A DNA stretch of 64,000 nt from CAZYSK01 sp964649415. Lineage in GTDB: Bacteria > Chloroflexota > Anaerolineae > B4-G1. Position numbers and translations under genes: made by a program. Shown piece by piece: positions 26,548 to 33,858 of the stretch. Under the pieces are notes generated by a model. That model did not search any database. It worked only from the letters and a program-made list of their open reading frames with translations, and was not told the origin of the DNA. Position 1 is the first letter of the stretch. Each line of letters opens with the position of its first letter. Location: NCBI GenBank assembly GCA_964649415.1, contig CAZYSK010000004.1, forward strand, positions 85,507-149,506, given 5' to 3'.

Positions 26548-26612
26548 AGGACCGTCCGTTGACATCGCGATCCGAATACTACTCATTGCAGGTTCCTGAA
26601 GGAGGTTAAGCC

Positions 26613-27278
26613 ATGCTGGTGGGAAACAGAATGACCGAGCGTCCGATCACTGTCACCGGGGACACGTCTGTCTCAAGGGCACTGGAATTGATGCACGGCG
26701 AGCACGTCCGGCGACTCCCTGTTGTGAACAAGGCAGGTCAACTCGTAGGCATCGTGTCTGAGCTGGACCTGTTGAAGGTCTCTCCTTCGCCCGCGACCTC
26801 GCTCAGCGTCTATGAGATCCCCTACCTGCTGTCGAGGATCACGGTGGAAGAGGTGATGACCAAAGATGTGATCGCGGTCACCGATGACACCCCATTGGAG
26901 GAGGCCGCCCGTATCATGGCCGACAACAAGATTGGCGGTCTGCCGGTGCTCCGCGACGGCAAGCTGGTGGGCATCATCACCGAGACCGATCTGTTCAAGC
27001 TCTTCCTGGAATTGTTCGGGGCGCGGGAGGAAGCAGTGCGCGTGAGCATGCTCGTCCCGGAGGAGAAGGGAATGCTGGCGAGGATCGCCGGTGCGGTTGC
27101 CCAAATGGGAGGCAATTTCGTCGCTTTGGGCTCCATCATGGGGGAGGATCCGAGCAATCGCTTGCTCATGGTCAAAGTCGCTGACGTTCCCGAGGAGCAA
27201 CTGGTCTCGGCGCTCGAGGATCTGGGTCTGGAGGTATTGGACGTACGCCTTTGCACAGTGCCGGGGTGTACCGACTAG
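26613..27278 (+). CDS. Tandem CBS-domain protein with C-terminal ACT domain, AcuB-like (221 aa)
   Basis: A perfect AGGAGGT lies 6 bp before the ATG. CBS1 (about 1-60: MTERPITVTGDTSVSRALELM, RRLPVVN..GQLVGIVSELDLL) and CBS2 (about 78-135: VMTKDVIAVTDDTPLEEAARIM, GGLPVLRDGKLVGIITETDLF) form an adenine-nucleotide-sensing Bateman module. An ACT-like domain follows (about 145-215: VRVSMLVPEEKGMLARIAGAV). CBS-ACT proteins sense nucleotides and small ligands, often amino acids. The target is unknown. Confidence 0.92.
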   Translation: MLVGNRMTERPITVTGDTSVSRALELMHGEHVRRLPVVNKAGQLVGIVSELDLLKVSPSPATSLSVYEIPYLLSRITVEEVMTKDVIAVTDDTPLEEAARIMADNKIGGLPVLRDGKLVGIITETDLFKLFLELFGAREEAVRVSMLVPEEKGMLARIAGAVAQMGGNFVALGSIMGEDPSNRLLMVKVADVPEEQLVSALEDLGLEVLDVRLCTVPGCTD

Positions 27279-27318
27279 TTCTATTGAGGAAGCTGTGAGT
27301 CTCTTCTGGCTGGATTTT

Positions 27319-27347
27319 GCCCCCCTTTCCTTACAGGGGAGGGGGGT
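27319..27347. terminator. Possible hairpin terminator after the CBS-ACT gene
   Basis: CCCCCC (27320-27325) and GGGGGG (27341-27346) enclose further weak pairs. It is followed by TGGCTTTCT. It lies 40 bp after the CBS stop and before the DJ-1 gene, and is not a textbook T-tract. Confidence 0.4.
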
Positions 27348-27389
27348 GGCTTTCTCATGCAGATTCCTCGCTTGGAGGACGAAGGTAAA

Positions 27390-27941
27390 ATGCCTAAGAC
27401 AGCATTGGTTCCAATCGCCGATGGCACCGAAGAAATCGAGGCTGTGTGCATCATTGACGTTTTGAGACGCGCGGGGACCTCTGTGACTGTTGCGTCGGTT
27501 GACGGCCTGCAGGTCACTGCATCGCGGGGCGTGAAGTTGCTCGCTGACCGGCTTCTGGGTGAATGTGTTGGCGAGACGTATGATGTGATCGTCCTGCCAG
27601 GCGGGATGCCCGGGGCAGAGCACCTGCGGGACTCCGAGGAACTGGCGGAGATGCTGAAGCGTCAGCAGCGTGAGGGACGCCTGTATGGGGCCATCTGTGC
27701 ATCCCCGGTGGTCGTGCTCCAGCACCACGGTCTCTTGGCACACCGGCGCGCTACCTGTCACCCCAACTTCGCGGCTCAGCTTGAAGACCCGCAGGCGGTG
27801 GATATGCGCGTGGTCGTGGATGGGACGTGCATCACGAGCCGTGGACCGGGCACTGCGGTTGAGTTCGCGCTCAAGCTCGTGGAAGTGTTGTACGGCGAGC
27901 AACAGGCGCGGGAGATCGCACTGCACATGCTCGCGCCGTGA
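27390..27941 (+). CDS. DJ-1/PfpI superfamily protein (183 aa)
   Basis: Start at MPKTALVPIADGTEEIEAV, with GAAGG upstream. The protein matches the DJ-1/ThiJ/YajL branch: conserved Glu in GTEEIEAV, DVIVLPGGMPGAEHL, the nucleophile elbow YGAICASPVVVLQHHGLL with Cys in A-I-C-A, and a C-terminal GPGTAVEFALKLVEVLYG. Such proteins act in oxidative-stress protection, carbonyl repair or chaperoning; the precise reaction is debated. It probably shares a transcript with the RraA-like gene downstream. Confidence 0.92.
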   Translation: MPKTALVPIADGTEEIEAVCIIDVLRRAGTSVTVASVDGLQVTASRGVKLLADRLLGECVGETYDVIVLPGGMPGAEHLRDSEELAEMLKRQQREGRLYGAICASPVVVLQHHGLLAHRRATCHPNFAAQLEDPQAVDMRVVVDGTCITSRGPGTAVEFALKLVEVLYGEQQAREIALHMLAP

Positions 27942-28033
27942 CGCCGGCGCCCCAAGGCGCGGCATTTTCTGCCCTAGACAAGTCTCTGATCCACGATAGC
28001 CCAATTCACTCAGGAAGACGGAGGCGCACCACT

Positions 28034-28762
28034 GTGTCCACGTTCGAAGCACAGGTCCTGGAGAAGTTGCGAGCTATTGACACGCCGACGATCTGCAACC
28101 TGGTCGAGCTCTTCGAGATAAGGCCCCGAAACGTGGGTTTCATGGATGCCCGGATTCGGGCGTGTTTTCCCGAGATGCCCCCGACGGTAGGCTTCGCAGC
28201 TACGGCGACCTTTCGCTCGTCGGCCCCTCCCCTCGAGGGGGATGCCTACGCCAGCATCGCGGCCCAGGTCGAGAGATTTGATGAGCTCTCAGGGCCGCCG
28301 GTGGTTGTCTTCCAAGACCTGGACGATCCCTCTGTGGCGGCCACGTTCGGCGAGGTGATGTGTACAAGCTATCAGGCATTTGGTGCCGTCGGGTTGATCA
28401 CAAGCGGTGCCGGTCGGGACCTCGAACAGGTGCGGGCGATCCGCTTTCCGGTCTTCACCAACGGCGCCATCTGCGCTCACGGGTACTGTCACATCTTGCA
28501 CGTGCACGTTCCCGTGCACGTGGGGGGCGTCGTCATCTATCCGGATGACTTGATACACGGGGACCTTAACGGCGTCACGACCATCCCGCGCGAGATCGCG
28601 AGGGAGCTGGTGGACGTCGCAGACGATTTCGTCGCTGCGGAAGGTATCGTACTTGACGCCATGCGCGCCGGACCACCGTCAGTCAAGGTATTGAGGGAAG
28701 CTCGTGCCGAGTCAGCGGCACGCATTGCCGATTTGCGCAGGCGGGTGTCCCGCGCCGGGTAG
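28034..28762 (+). CDS. RraA-like / HMG-CHA-aldolase family protein (242 aa)
   Basis: GTG at 28034 preferred because GGAGG lies 9 bp upstream and the protein then begins STFEAQVLEKLRAIDTPTICNLVE, the usual RraA start. An upstream GTG overlapping the DJ-1 stop is possible. Core signatures are GPPVVVFQDLDD, FGEVMCTSYQAFGAVGLITSGAGRDLEQVRAIRFPVF and a C-terminal GDLNGVTTIPREIA. RraA-fold proteins either inhibit RNase E or act as metal-dependent aldolases/decarboxylases on oxaloacetate-like substrates. The G-x3-D-R and D positions look intact, favouring an enzyme. It converges on the glycosidase-ligase fusion gene. Confidence 0.85.
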   Translation: MSTFEAQVLEKLRAIDTPTICNLVELFEIRPRNVGFMDARIRACFPEMPPTVGFAATATFRSSAPPLEGDAYASIAAQVERFDELSGPPVVVFQDLDDPSVAATFGEVMCTSYQAFGAVGLITSGAGRDLEQVRAIRFPVFTNGAICAHGYCHILHVHVPVHVGGVVIYPDDLIHGDLNGVTTIPREIARELVDVADDFVAAEGIVLDAMRAGPPSVKVLREARAESAARIADLRRRVSRAG

Positions 28763-28849
28763 TTCAGCCACCAGCAGTCGGCACTGACGGCGCCGCGCCC
28801 GTGCGGGACACGAAGCGCGACAGCCGTACCTCACCGGGAATGCCAGGCT

Positions 28850-31800
28850 TCATTCCTTGGATTCTGGCAGAACCTGATTCGCCAGACCAAGCATCAGGAA
28901 GAAGGCGAGGGCCAGGTCCGGGAAGAACACCGTGTTGTCTACAAGGCCGTGGGCCAGCAGTGCGGCCATCTGGCCTGCCAGACCGAGGGCAAGTATGCTC
29001 CGTGTGTGGTGCCGCATCCTGCGCCAGAATGCAACCTGCACCGCGCCTCCCGCAAGCAGACCGAGAATCCCCAACCGGGTCCAATGGTCCAGATAGATGT
29101 CGTGTGGGTGCTCGAGATTGAATTCCTGCCAGGCAGAAGGAAGGACGTAGCGCGTGCGATAGGTAGCCTGGAAGTTGCCCGGCCCGACCCCAAACCACGG
29201 GTGCTCGCGCAGTAGCGTCAGACTGCTGCGCCACAGTTCCAGCCGAAAGAAGGTGCTTCCTTCTCGCAGGTCGAACATCGAGGCAAAGCGTGGTACGCGA
29301 AGAAGTGGGATGAGCACCAGGACACCGACCAAGAGGAGCGCCAGCGCTGCCCATCGCCAGCGCCGCGTCATCAGAACGGCGCCTTTGTAAGGTTGATGGT
29401 GCGCTGTCCGGAGATCGCCGCTGGCGCGCCAGACAATCACCAGGAAAGCCGCCGGCAGGCCCAGCAACAATGCCCCACGGGAGAAACTGAGCACGAGCGC
29501 CAGCGTCACCGGGGCCAACGCCGCTCTGTACAACGCCCGCCGACGCCCTCGCATGCCCAACAACGCGACGGTCACCATGATCGGCCACGCCCGTCCCAGG
29601 TATAGGCCCACGTTGTTGGGTGAGTAGTAGACGCTCTGCAGGCGGGGTAGACCTCCCTCCGCGATGGCGACGTTCCATCTCAGCGCGTACTGCACCAGTC
29701 CGATGGCGGCCACGCCGACGGCCCCTATGACGAGGCCATCCACCATACGCCGCCTAGCCCGGTTGTCCAGAGAAGCCAGACGGATCAGGACGTAGTAGAA
29801 CGCCGGGAACAGAAAGACAGTTCTCAGCTCAAAGAGAGCGGCTCCCAGATCGTCCGCGGCCAGTCCTGCCACGGCTGCGGCCGTCACCAGGAGAAACACT
29901 GCTCGATCGAGCGGAGTGAAGGCCGGTTTCCTGTCCTCGTCTGGTGTTTCTCCGAAGACCCCGATGGATCGGAGCGCCCGGCCTCCAATCCACGGCGTCT
30001 GGCGGTGTCGTGATTGGGGTTTCCTGACTCCGCGCACCAGTGCTGCGACGCCGCATAGCGCGACCAAGACCTCCGGCAGGCTCAGCGCATGGTAGAGTGT
30101 GTGTCCGGGATGTAGATAGAACGGCGCGGCGAGGGCCACCATGCCGAGACCCAGATCGATCCGCAGCGTGAAGAGAGCGGCCAGCGCCGGCAGCGTGAGC
30201 AAGCTGACGACAAACCATGGACTGCTCCAGTCTCGCCCCCAACTGGCCCCGGCCGTCGCCCACAGCAACCCGGTCAGCCCTACTGCCAGCATGGCCTGTG
30301 CCCACTCGGACCAGCTCAGGAGCGCCCTCTGCAGCGCGTCCCAGTCCAGCCGCCGCGCCTCCCTTGCCAGCAGGGTGATCAGCCCCAGCCCGGCTGCGAT
30401 CAGCCCGGCCATTTTCAGACGGTAGCCATCGCGGACTGGCTCCGCGCCGACTCGCCAATCTACCAGTGCCCACTGCCCTTGTCCACCCTCGGCCTCGATT
30501 TCGACGGTGTGTGGACCAGGGGACAGACCAGTCGCCAGCGGTACCGTGGCAAGGGTGGCAGTGCTGTCGTAAAGCACGAGATAGGCACGGCCGCTTTCGT
30601 CTTGGGGCAGGCCGTTGGCCGGTTCGCCGTCCACCGTGACGTAGAGAAAGGCGCGGTACGGCCCGCGCCGCACCGTCAGTGCGACGGCGGATCCCGTGAA
30701 ACGGAAGGATGCCCGGCTCCCATCGGTGCCCTGCGCGGACGTCTTGGGATAGGATATGTCCGCTCCTAATGGCCCCATGCGCCAGCCGTCTCCGTAAGTC
30801 GCCCAAGAGTTCAGCGCCGGATAGCCGCCGACCGGCGCGCCATCGGGAAGCGCAGCGGCCCTCGCGGCCACTGCGTCGTAGACGGGACGGGGTTGGCCGT
30901 CGGATCCCAGCAACGCGAAGCCCCAGCGTGGATCGTCCTCCGACGCGACAGGTTGGAGGTGGTCCAGGATGAGCGCGCCCACCCACGGCCACTCGTTTCG
31001 TGCTCTCTCCAACGCGCGAGCCGTCCGAGTTGCCTGGATCGCTTCGGTGGTTTGTCCCCAGATGGAAGGCGTGCCTGTCCAACCCGCCGGCAGCGCGTTC
31101 CATCCCCAGTGGCTGGCCCAGATGGCCTTGTCGGCGTCGTCGTGCTCGACCATGACTTCTCGTAGCAACAGCAGCCGCGAGAAATTCAGCACGTCCTCGT
31201 CGGCGCGACGGTCGTCGGGGCCGGTGTAGAAGCCATAGGGCTTGCCGCTCTCGAGGTCGAAGTAGGGGGCAGCACCTGCCTCGTAGAGTTGCTCCAAATA
31301 GCGCACGTCGCTCAGGTTCCGAGGGCCCGTCTCGGCAGTGGGTGCCAGGCTGGCCAGGAGAATGGTCACGTCGGGGCCTGTCGCATGCGTGGACATTGTG
31401 TGGGCAGGATGCTCGCGGTCTAGCACGTCCGAATGGTCGGCAGCCCGGATGGCCTGGGCGGTGCGAGCCAGCAGGTCCGCGTAGGCAGGCGGGTTGACTG
31501 GATTGCCTCCCCAGTGATCGGCCAGGTTGGGCTCATCCCAGATCTGGTAGTAGTCCACCTGCGCGCCGTAGCGGGCGGCGAAGGCACCTGCGAAGCTGGC
31601 GAAACGGTCGGGGTCGGCAGGCGGGATGGGCGGGCTGTCGTCCAGCACGGCTACGACTCGCAGTTGTGGATGCCGCTCCAGCGCGGCCAGGATGCGGTCG
31701 GGGACGGTCCAGTCGAAGCGGCCCGGCTGCGGCTCGATCTGGCTCCAGATGAAGGGCTGGCGTACCCATACGAAGCCCCCTTCGACGACCCGGTTCAGGA

Positions 31801-32014
31801 CGGTCGCCAGTTCTTCGTCGTCGTACTGCTCCAGCGCGACGTTGACGCCAGGCATCGGCACGTCTGCGCCGGTCACCGGTGCCGGGAAGCCGTCGGGAAG
31901 GCCCCGGACGCGGGTTTGGTGGGCTGTGACGGTGAACTGGATGCCTACGATTGCCGCGGCCAGCCCGGCCAGGCACAGGCACAGGCGGAGCGCGCGGCTC
32001 TGTGCGTTATCCAT
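28850..32014 (-). CDS. Glycosidase-like domain fused to O-antigen-ligase-like membrane domain (1054 aa)
   Basis: Start at MDNAQSRAL with GAGGC upstream. After one signal-anchor helix, residues about 40-390 look like a clan-A (GH39/GH5-like) barrel: FVWVRQPFIWSQIEPQPGRFDW and the acid/base Glu in IWDEPN (E161). Where the family has the nucleophile Glu in W-x-T-E-x-G-W, this protein reads WASHWGW (H302). A beta-sandwich follows (about 400-520), then about ten helices with an O-antigen ligase/Wzy_C signature (SRGALLLGLPAAFLVI, EHPWFGVGPGNFQ). I infer a surface-polysaccharide enzyme in the cytoplasmic membrane. It begins inside the preceding pseudogene, overlapping by 8 bp. Confidence 0.8.
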   Translation of the reverse strand: MDNAQSRALRLCLCLAGLAAAIVGIQFTVTAHQTRVRGLPDGFPAPVTGADVPMPGVNVALEQYDDEELATVLNRVVEGGFVWVRQPFIWSQIEPQPGRFDWTVPDRILAALERHPQLRVVAVLDDSPPIPPADPDRFASFAGAFAARYGAQVDYYQIWDEPNLADHWGGNPVNPPAYADLLARTAQAIRAADHSDVLDREHPAHTMSTHATGPDVTILLASLAPTAETGPRNLSDVRYLEQLYEAGAAPYFDLESGKPYGFYTGPDDRRADEDVLNFSRLLLLREVMVEHDDADKAIWASHWGWNALPAGWTGTPSIWGQTTEAIQATRTARALERARNEWPWVGALILDHLQPVASEDDPRWGFALLGSDGQPRPVYDAVAARAAALPDGAPVGGYPALNSWATYGDGWRMGPLGADISYPKTSAQGTDGSRASFRFTGSAVALTVRRGPYRAFLYVTVDGEPANGLPQDESGRAYLVLYDSTATLATVPLATGLSPGPHTVEIEAEGGQGQWALVDWRVGAEPVRDGYRLKMAGLIAAGLGLITLLAREARRLDWDALQRALLSWSEWAQAMLAVGLTGLLWATAGASWGRDWSSPWFVVSLLTLPALAALFTLRIDLGLGMVALAAPFYLHPGHTLYHALSLPEVLVALCGVAALVRGVRKPQSRHRQTPWIGGRALRSIGVFGETPDEDRKPAFTPLDRAVFLLVTAAAVAGLAADDLGAALFELRTVFLFPAFYYVLIRLASLDNRARRRMVDGLVIGAVGVAAIGLVQYALRWNVAIAEGGLPRLQSVYYSPNNVGLYLGRAWPIMVTVALLGMRGRRRALYRAALAPVTLALVLSFSRGALLLGLPAAFLVIVWRASGDLRTAHHQPYKGAVLMTRRWRWAALALLLVGVLVLIPLLRVPRFASMFDLREGSTFFRLELWRSSLTLLREHPWFGVGPGNFQATYRTRYVLPSAWQEFNLEHPHDIYLDHWTRLGILGLLAGGAVQVAFWRRMRHHTRSILALGLAGQMAALLAHGLVDNTVFFPDLALAFFLMLGLANQVLPESKE

Positions 32015-32594
32015 GTTGTGCCTCGTCGGACGCGGACCAAGCGCCGTCAACATGGCGGCGTCCGTCGGCCGAGCAGGTCAATCGTCCGTCGGCCAGCTCG
32101 TAGACGATGCTGGCGTGGTCGTGCACAATCGGGTCGTGGGTCGCTACGACCAAGGCGGTGCCCACCAGTGCCACGATCTGGCGGAAGAGGGAGAGTATCT
32201 CCTGTCCGGTGCGGCTGTCCAGTTCACCGGTCGTCTCGTCGGCCAGGGTCAACGCGGGACGATTGGCGATGGCGCGGGCGATGCACAGCCGCTGCTGTTG
32301 CCCGCTCGATAGTAGGAGATCGTGAGTGCGGGCCAATCGATCCCGCAGGACTGCGACGTTCACTGCTTCGGCGTAGAGGATGATTGCACAGATGGTCGTG
32401 GTGGCCACCAGCACGCCCAGCGCAATGGCCGCGTGGCTGCCTATCTCCGCCCACGTGCGCCGTAGGGCAAGCTGAACTGTGGACAGGAACTGACTATACA
32501 GGCGCTTCAAGCGTAGCCTTTCCGGGCAGGCGACCTGCCCCCACGTTCTTATTGCTGCACGCGAATGGGGTACAATTTGGCGTTTATACGACAC
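32007..32594 (-). pseudogene. Chimeric remnant: FtsX/MacB permease start fused to C-terminal half of a LolD-type ABC ATPase
   Basis: Residues about 30-90 (YSQFLSTVQLALRRTWAEIG, AIILYAEAVNVAVLRDRLAR) match the N-terminus of a MacB/FtsX-type permease. From residue about 93 the frame is the distal half of an ABC ATPase: LLSSGQQQRLCIARAIANRP, LADETTGELDSRTGQEIL, VVATHD. Walker A and most of the permease are gone. The signature is altered (LSGGQ to LSSGQ) and the Walker B end reads ADET rather than ADEP. A deletion fusing two neighbouring genes in frame explains this; no transporter function is expected. Confidence 0.8.
32524..32540. repeat. GGGCAGG inverted repeat, copy 1
   Basis: GGGCAGG-CGA-CCTGCCC, a 7-bp perfect hairpin. 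Related hairpins lie at 32642 and 33697. Confidence 0.8.
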
Positions 32595-32641
32595 CTGGGC
32601 GAATCTGTCAAGTATGGCCCCTGTGGCTTCTCTTCAAGACC

Positions 32642-32680
32642 GGGCAGGTACAGACGGATTGGGACAATCCGCACCTGCCC
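32642..32680. repeat. GGGCAGGT inverted repeat, copy 2
   Basis: GGGCAGGT (32642-32649) pairs with ACCTGCCC (32673-32680); an inner CGGATT/AATCCG stem extends the hairpin. Confidence 0.85.
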
Positions 32681-32695
32681 CCAGCTGCGGGCAAC

Positions 32696-32724
32696 TTGAC
32701 TGTGGGACGGCTCAGAAGTAGAAT
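32696..32724 (+). promoter_or_regulatory. Promoter of the DUF3842 gene
   Basis: TTGACT (32696-32701), 17-bp spacer, TAGAAT (32719-32724). The start point would fall at or just before the ribosome site GGGAGG (32731-32736). Confidence 0.85.
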
Positions 32725-32741
32725 CTGACCGGGAGGTACGT

Positions 32742-33164
32742 ATGATTGTAGCAGTGGTTGATGGTATGGGCGGTGGAATCGGCGCCCAGATCGTGACTCA
32801 GTTGCGGCAGACGTTGCCGCTTGACGTCGAGATTCTGGCACTGGGCACCAATGCCGTCGCTACCGACAAGATGATGAAGGCCCGGGCCAGCAGAGGGGCC
32901 AGCGGCGAGAACGCGATCCGCGTCTCCATTGCCCGGGCCGATTTCGTCCTGGCCCCGATCGGCGTGATCATTCCCAATTCGATGATGGGGGAGGTCACCC
33001 CGGCTATCGCCGAGGCTGTGGCTGGAGCTCCGGCACGAAAGCTGCTTCTGCCGATCAACCAGCCGCACTTTGAGATCATAGGGATTGAGTGGAAGGCGCT
33101 GGCTAAACAGATCAGCGCCGCCATTGAGGAGATCCGCCTGACGCTAGGGGACGAGGCGTCCTGA
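32742..33164 (+). CDS. DUF3842 family protein (140 aa)
   Basis: ATG preceded by GGGAGG with a 5-bp spacer. The protein begins MIVAVVDGMGGGIGAQIV, a Gly-rich nucleotide-binding-like loop. ILALGTNAVATDKMMKA, IRVSIARADFVLAPIGVIIPNSMMGEV and ITPAIAEAV-type segments match the DUF3842 family as I recall it. Biochemical function is unknown. The next gene on the strand encodes a CooT-like protein, a neighbour combination that suggests a link with metal or C1 metabolism. Confidence 0.82.
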   Translation: MIVAVVDGMGGGIGAQIVTQLRQTLPLDVEILALGTNAVATDKMMKARASRGASGENAIRVSIARADFVLAPIGVIIPNSMMGEVTPAIAEAVAGAPARKLLLPINQPHFEIIGIEWKALAKQISAAIEEIRLTLGDEAS

Positions 33165-33183
33165 GGCCGCGGGCACCGCGCGC

Positions 33184-33295
33184 CGCGCCATTGGGATGTC
33201 GCCTTCGAAGGAATGGTAGCGCGCCACCAGTTCGTAGTAAGGCACGTAGGTCCGCCGGAGTGCCGTTCCGACGGGCGCGCCATCGGCATGTCGCC
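33184..33295. repeat. Two diverged, reverse-oriented copies of the 24-bp palindromic repeat
   Basis: Units at about 33184-33206 and 33274-33295 match the reverse complement of the 21606 repeat with a few substitutions (core GCGCCATTGGGATGTCGCC and GCGCGCCATCGGCATGTCGCC type). A partial half-unit lies near 33214-33226. Confidence 0.7.
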
Positions 33296-33305
33296 GCGCG
33301 TGCGT

Positions 33306-33334
33306 TTGACCCATTGTGGAGCTTGTGGTATATT
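33306..33334 (+). promoter_or_regulatory. Promoter of the CooT-like gene
   Basis: TTGACC (33306-33311), 17-bp spacer, TATATT (33329-33334). Transcription would start near 33341, about 120 bases before the ATG. Confidence 0.85.
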
Positions 33335-33379
33335 TGCTATCGCCGACATGAAGTCGGCCCTGGGACGTTGCTTGTCCGC

Positions 33380-33438
33380 AGACCGCGTGTCATGAAGACC
33401 GCCATCAGCCGGCCCGAAGGCCCCGCGTGTGGCGGTCT
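33380..33438 (+). promoter_or_regulatory. Structured leader of the CooT-like gene, possible attenuator
   Basis: AGACCGCCA (33396-33404) pairs perfectly with TGGCGGTCT (33430-33438), enclosing GGCC-CGAA-GGCC (33411-33422). TATTGTGTTCTC follows, then the ribosome site. A second copy of AGACCGC at 33380-33386 could pair with the same 3' arm, so two alternative folds are possible. Confidence 0.5.
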
Positions 33439-33461
33439 ATTGTGTTCTCGGGAGGTGCAGT

Positions 33462-33668
33462 ATGTGTGAAGCGAAGGTCTTCCTCAGGCAGGATGGCCAG
33501 GATCGCAAGGTGATGGAGGACGTCGCACTGATCCAGCCTGACGGTGATGCGTATCTGCTGGTCAGCCTGTTAGGCGAGCAGAAACTGGTGCAGGGGCGTA
33601 TTGAGAGGATAGACTTCCTGAAGCACACCGTCTACTTGGACGAAGCACAGGAGCCATCCACCGGTTAG
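33462..33668 (+). CDS. CooT family nickel-binding-like protein (68 aa)
   Basis: The start MCEAKVFL follows GGGAGG with a 7-bp spacer; a longer upstream frame would cross the leader hairpin. The M-C-E start with Cys2, then VMEDVALIQPDGDAYLLVSLLGEQKLVQGRIERIDFLKHTVYL, matches CooT proteins, small dimers that bind one nickel ion through Cys2 and serve CO-dehydrogenase maturation in Rhodospirillum. No CO-dehydrogenase gene is in the window, so the role here is open. Confidence 0.85.
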   Translation: MCEAKVFLRQDGQDRKVMEDVALIQPDGDAYLLVSLLGEQKLVQGRIERIDFLKHTVYLDEAQEPSTG

Positions 33669-33696
33669 GGCGGACGACGCGCCCTTGCTCAAGGCT

Positions 33697-33716
33697 GGGC
33701 AGGTACAGAACCTGCC
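33697..33716. repeat. GGCAGGT inverted repeat, copy 3
   Basis: GGCAGGT-ACAGA-ACCTGCC, 7-bp stem. It shares GGGCAGGTACAGA with copy 2. Confidence 0.8.
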
Positions 33717-33814
33717 TGGACGATCTGAACCTGTGCACCTGGCTGCCAAGCTGGCTATTCTCTGGCTCAGGGAAGGTACGAGACCTGTCTCTGCGATTTA
33801 GACCTGTGCGCTGT

Positions 33815-33838
33815 GGCGCGCCATCAGAATGGCGTCTT
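33815..33838. repeat. Reverse-oriented copy of the 24-bp palindromic repeat
   Basis: Reverse complement of the 21606 unit with two substitutions over 24 bp. It lies just beyond the HAD gene stop. Confidence 0.85.
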
Positions 33839-33858
33839 CGTATCGAAGGTGGTCTCGC

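Larger units (their letters stand above)
26173..26612. other. Divergent intergenic region rplY / CBS-ACT gene
   Basis: 440 bp. It holds the rplY promoter with a leader of about 200 bases toward rplY, and the CBS gene promoter. An inverted repeat GGTGTC-N7-GACACC lies near 26484-26502 between the two promoters. I see no tRNA or reliable small gene. The leader is long enough to hold a regulatory structure, which I cannot identify by eye. Confidence 0.55.

Noticed and set aside
28764..29678. Minus-strand 304-codon frame overlapping the ligase domain, and similar long frames such as 29829-31103, 6220-7026 and 2244-3227
   Set aside because: High-GC shadow frames with Arg/Pro/Ser-rich compositions and no recognisable motifs, lying opposite or within well-supported genes.
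32524..33838. Insertion-sequence remnant
   Set aside because: Palindromes and a pseudogene are present, but there is no transposase fragment, no flanking target duplication and no matched terminal inverted repeats; REP-like repeats fit better.
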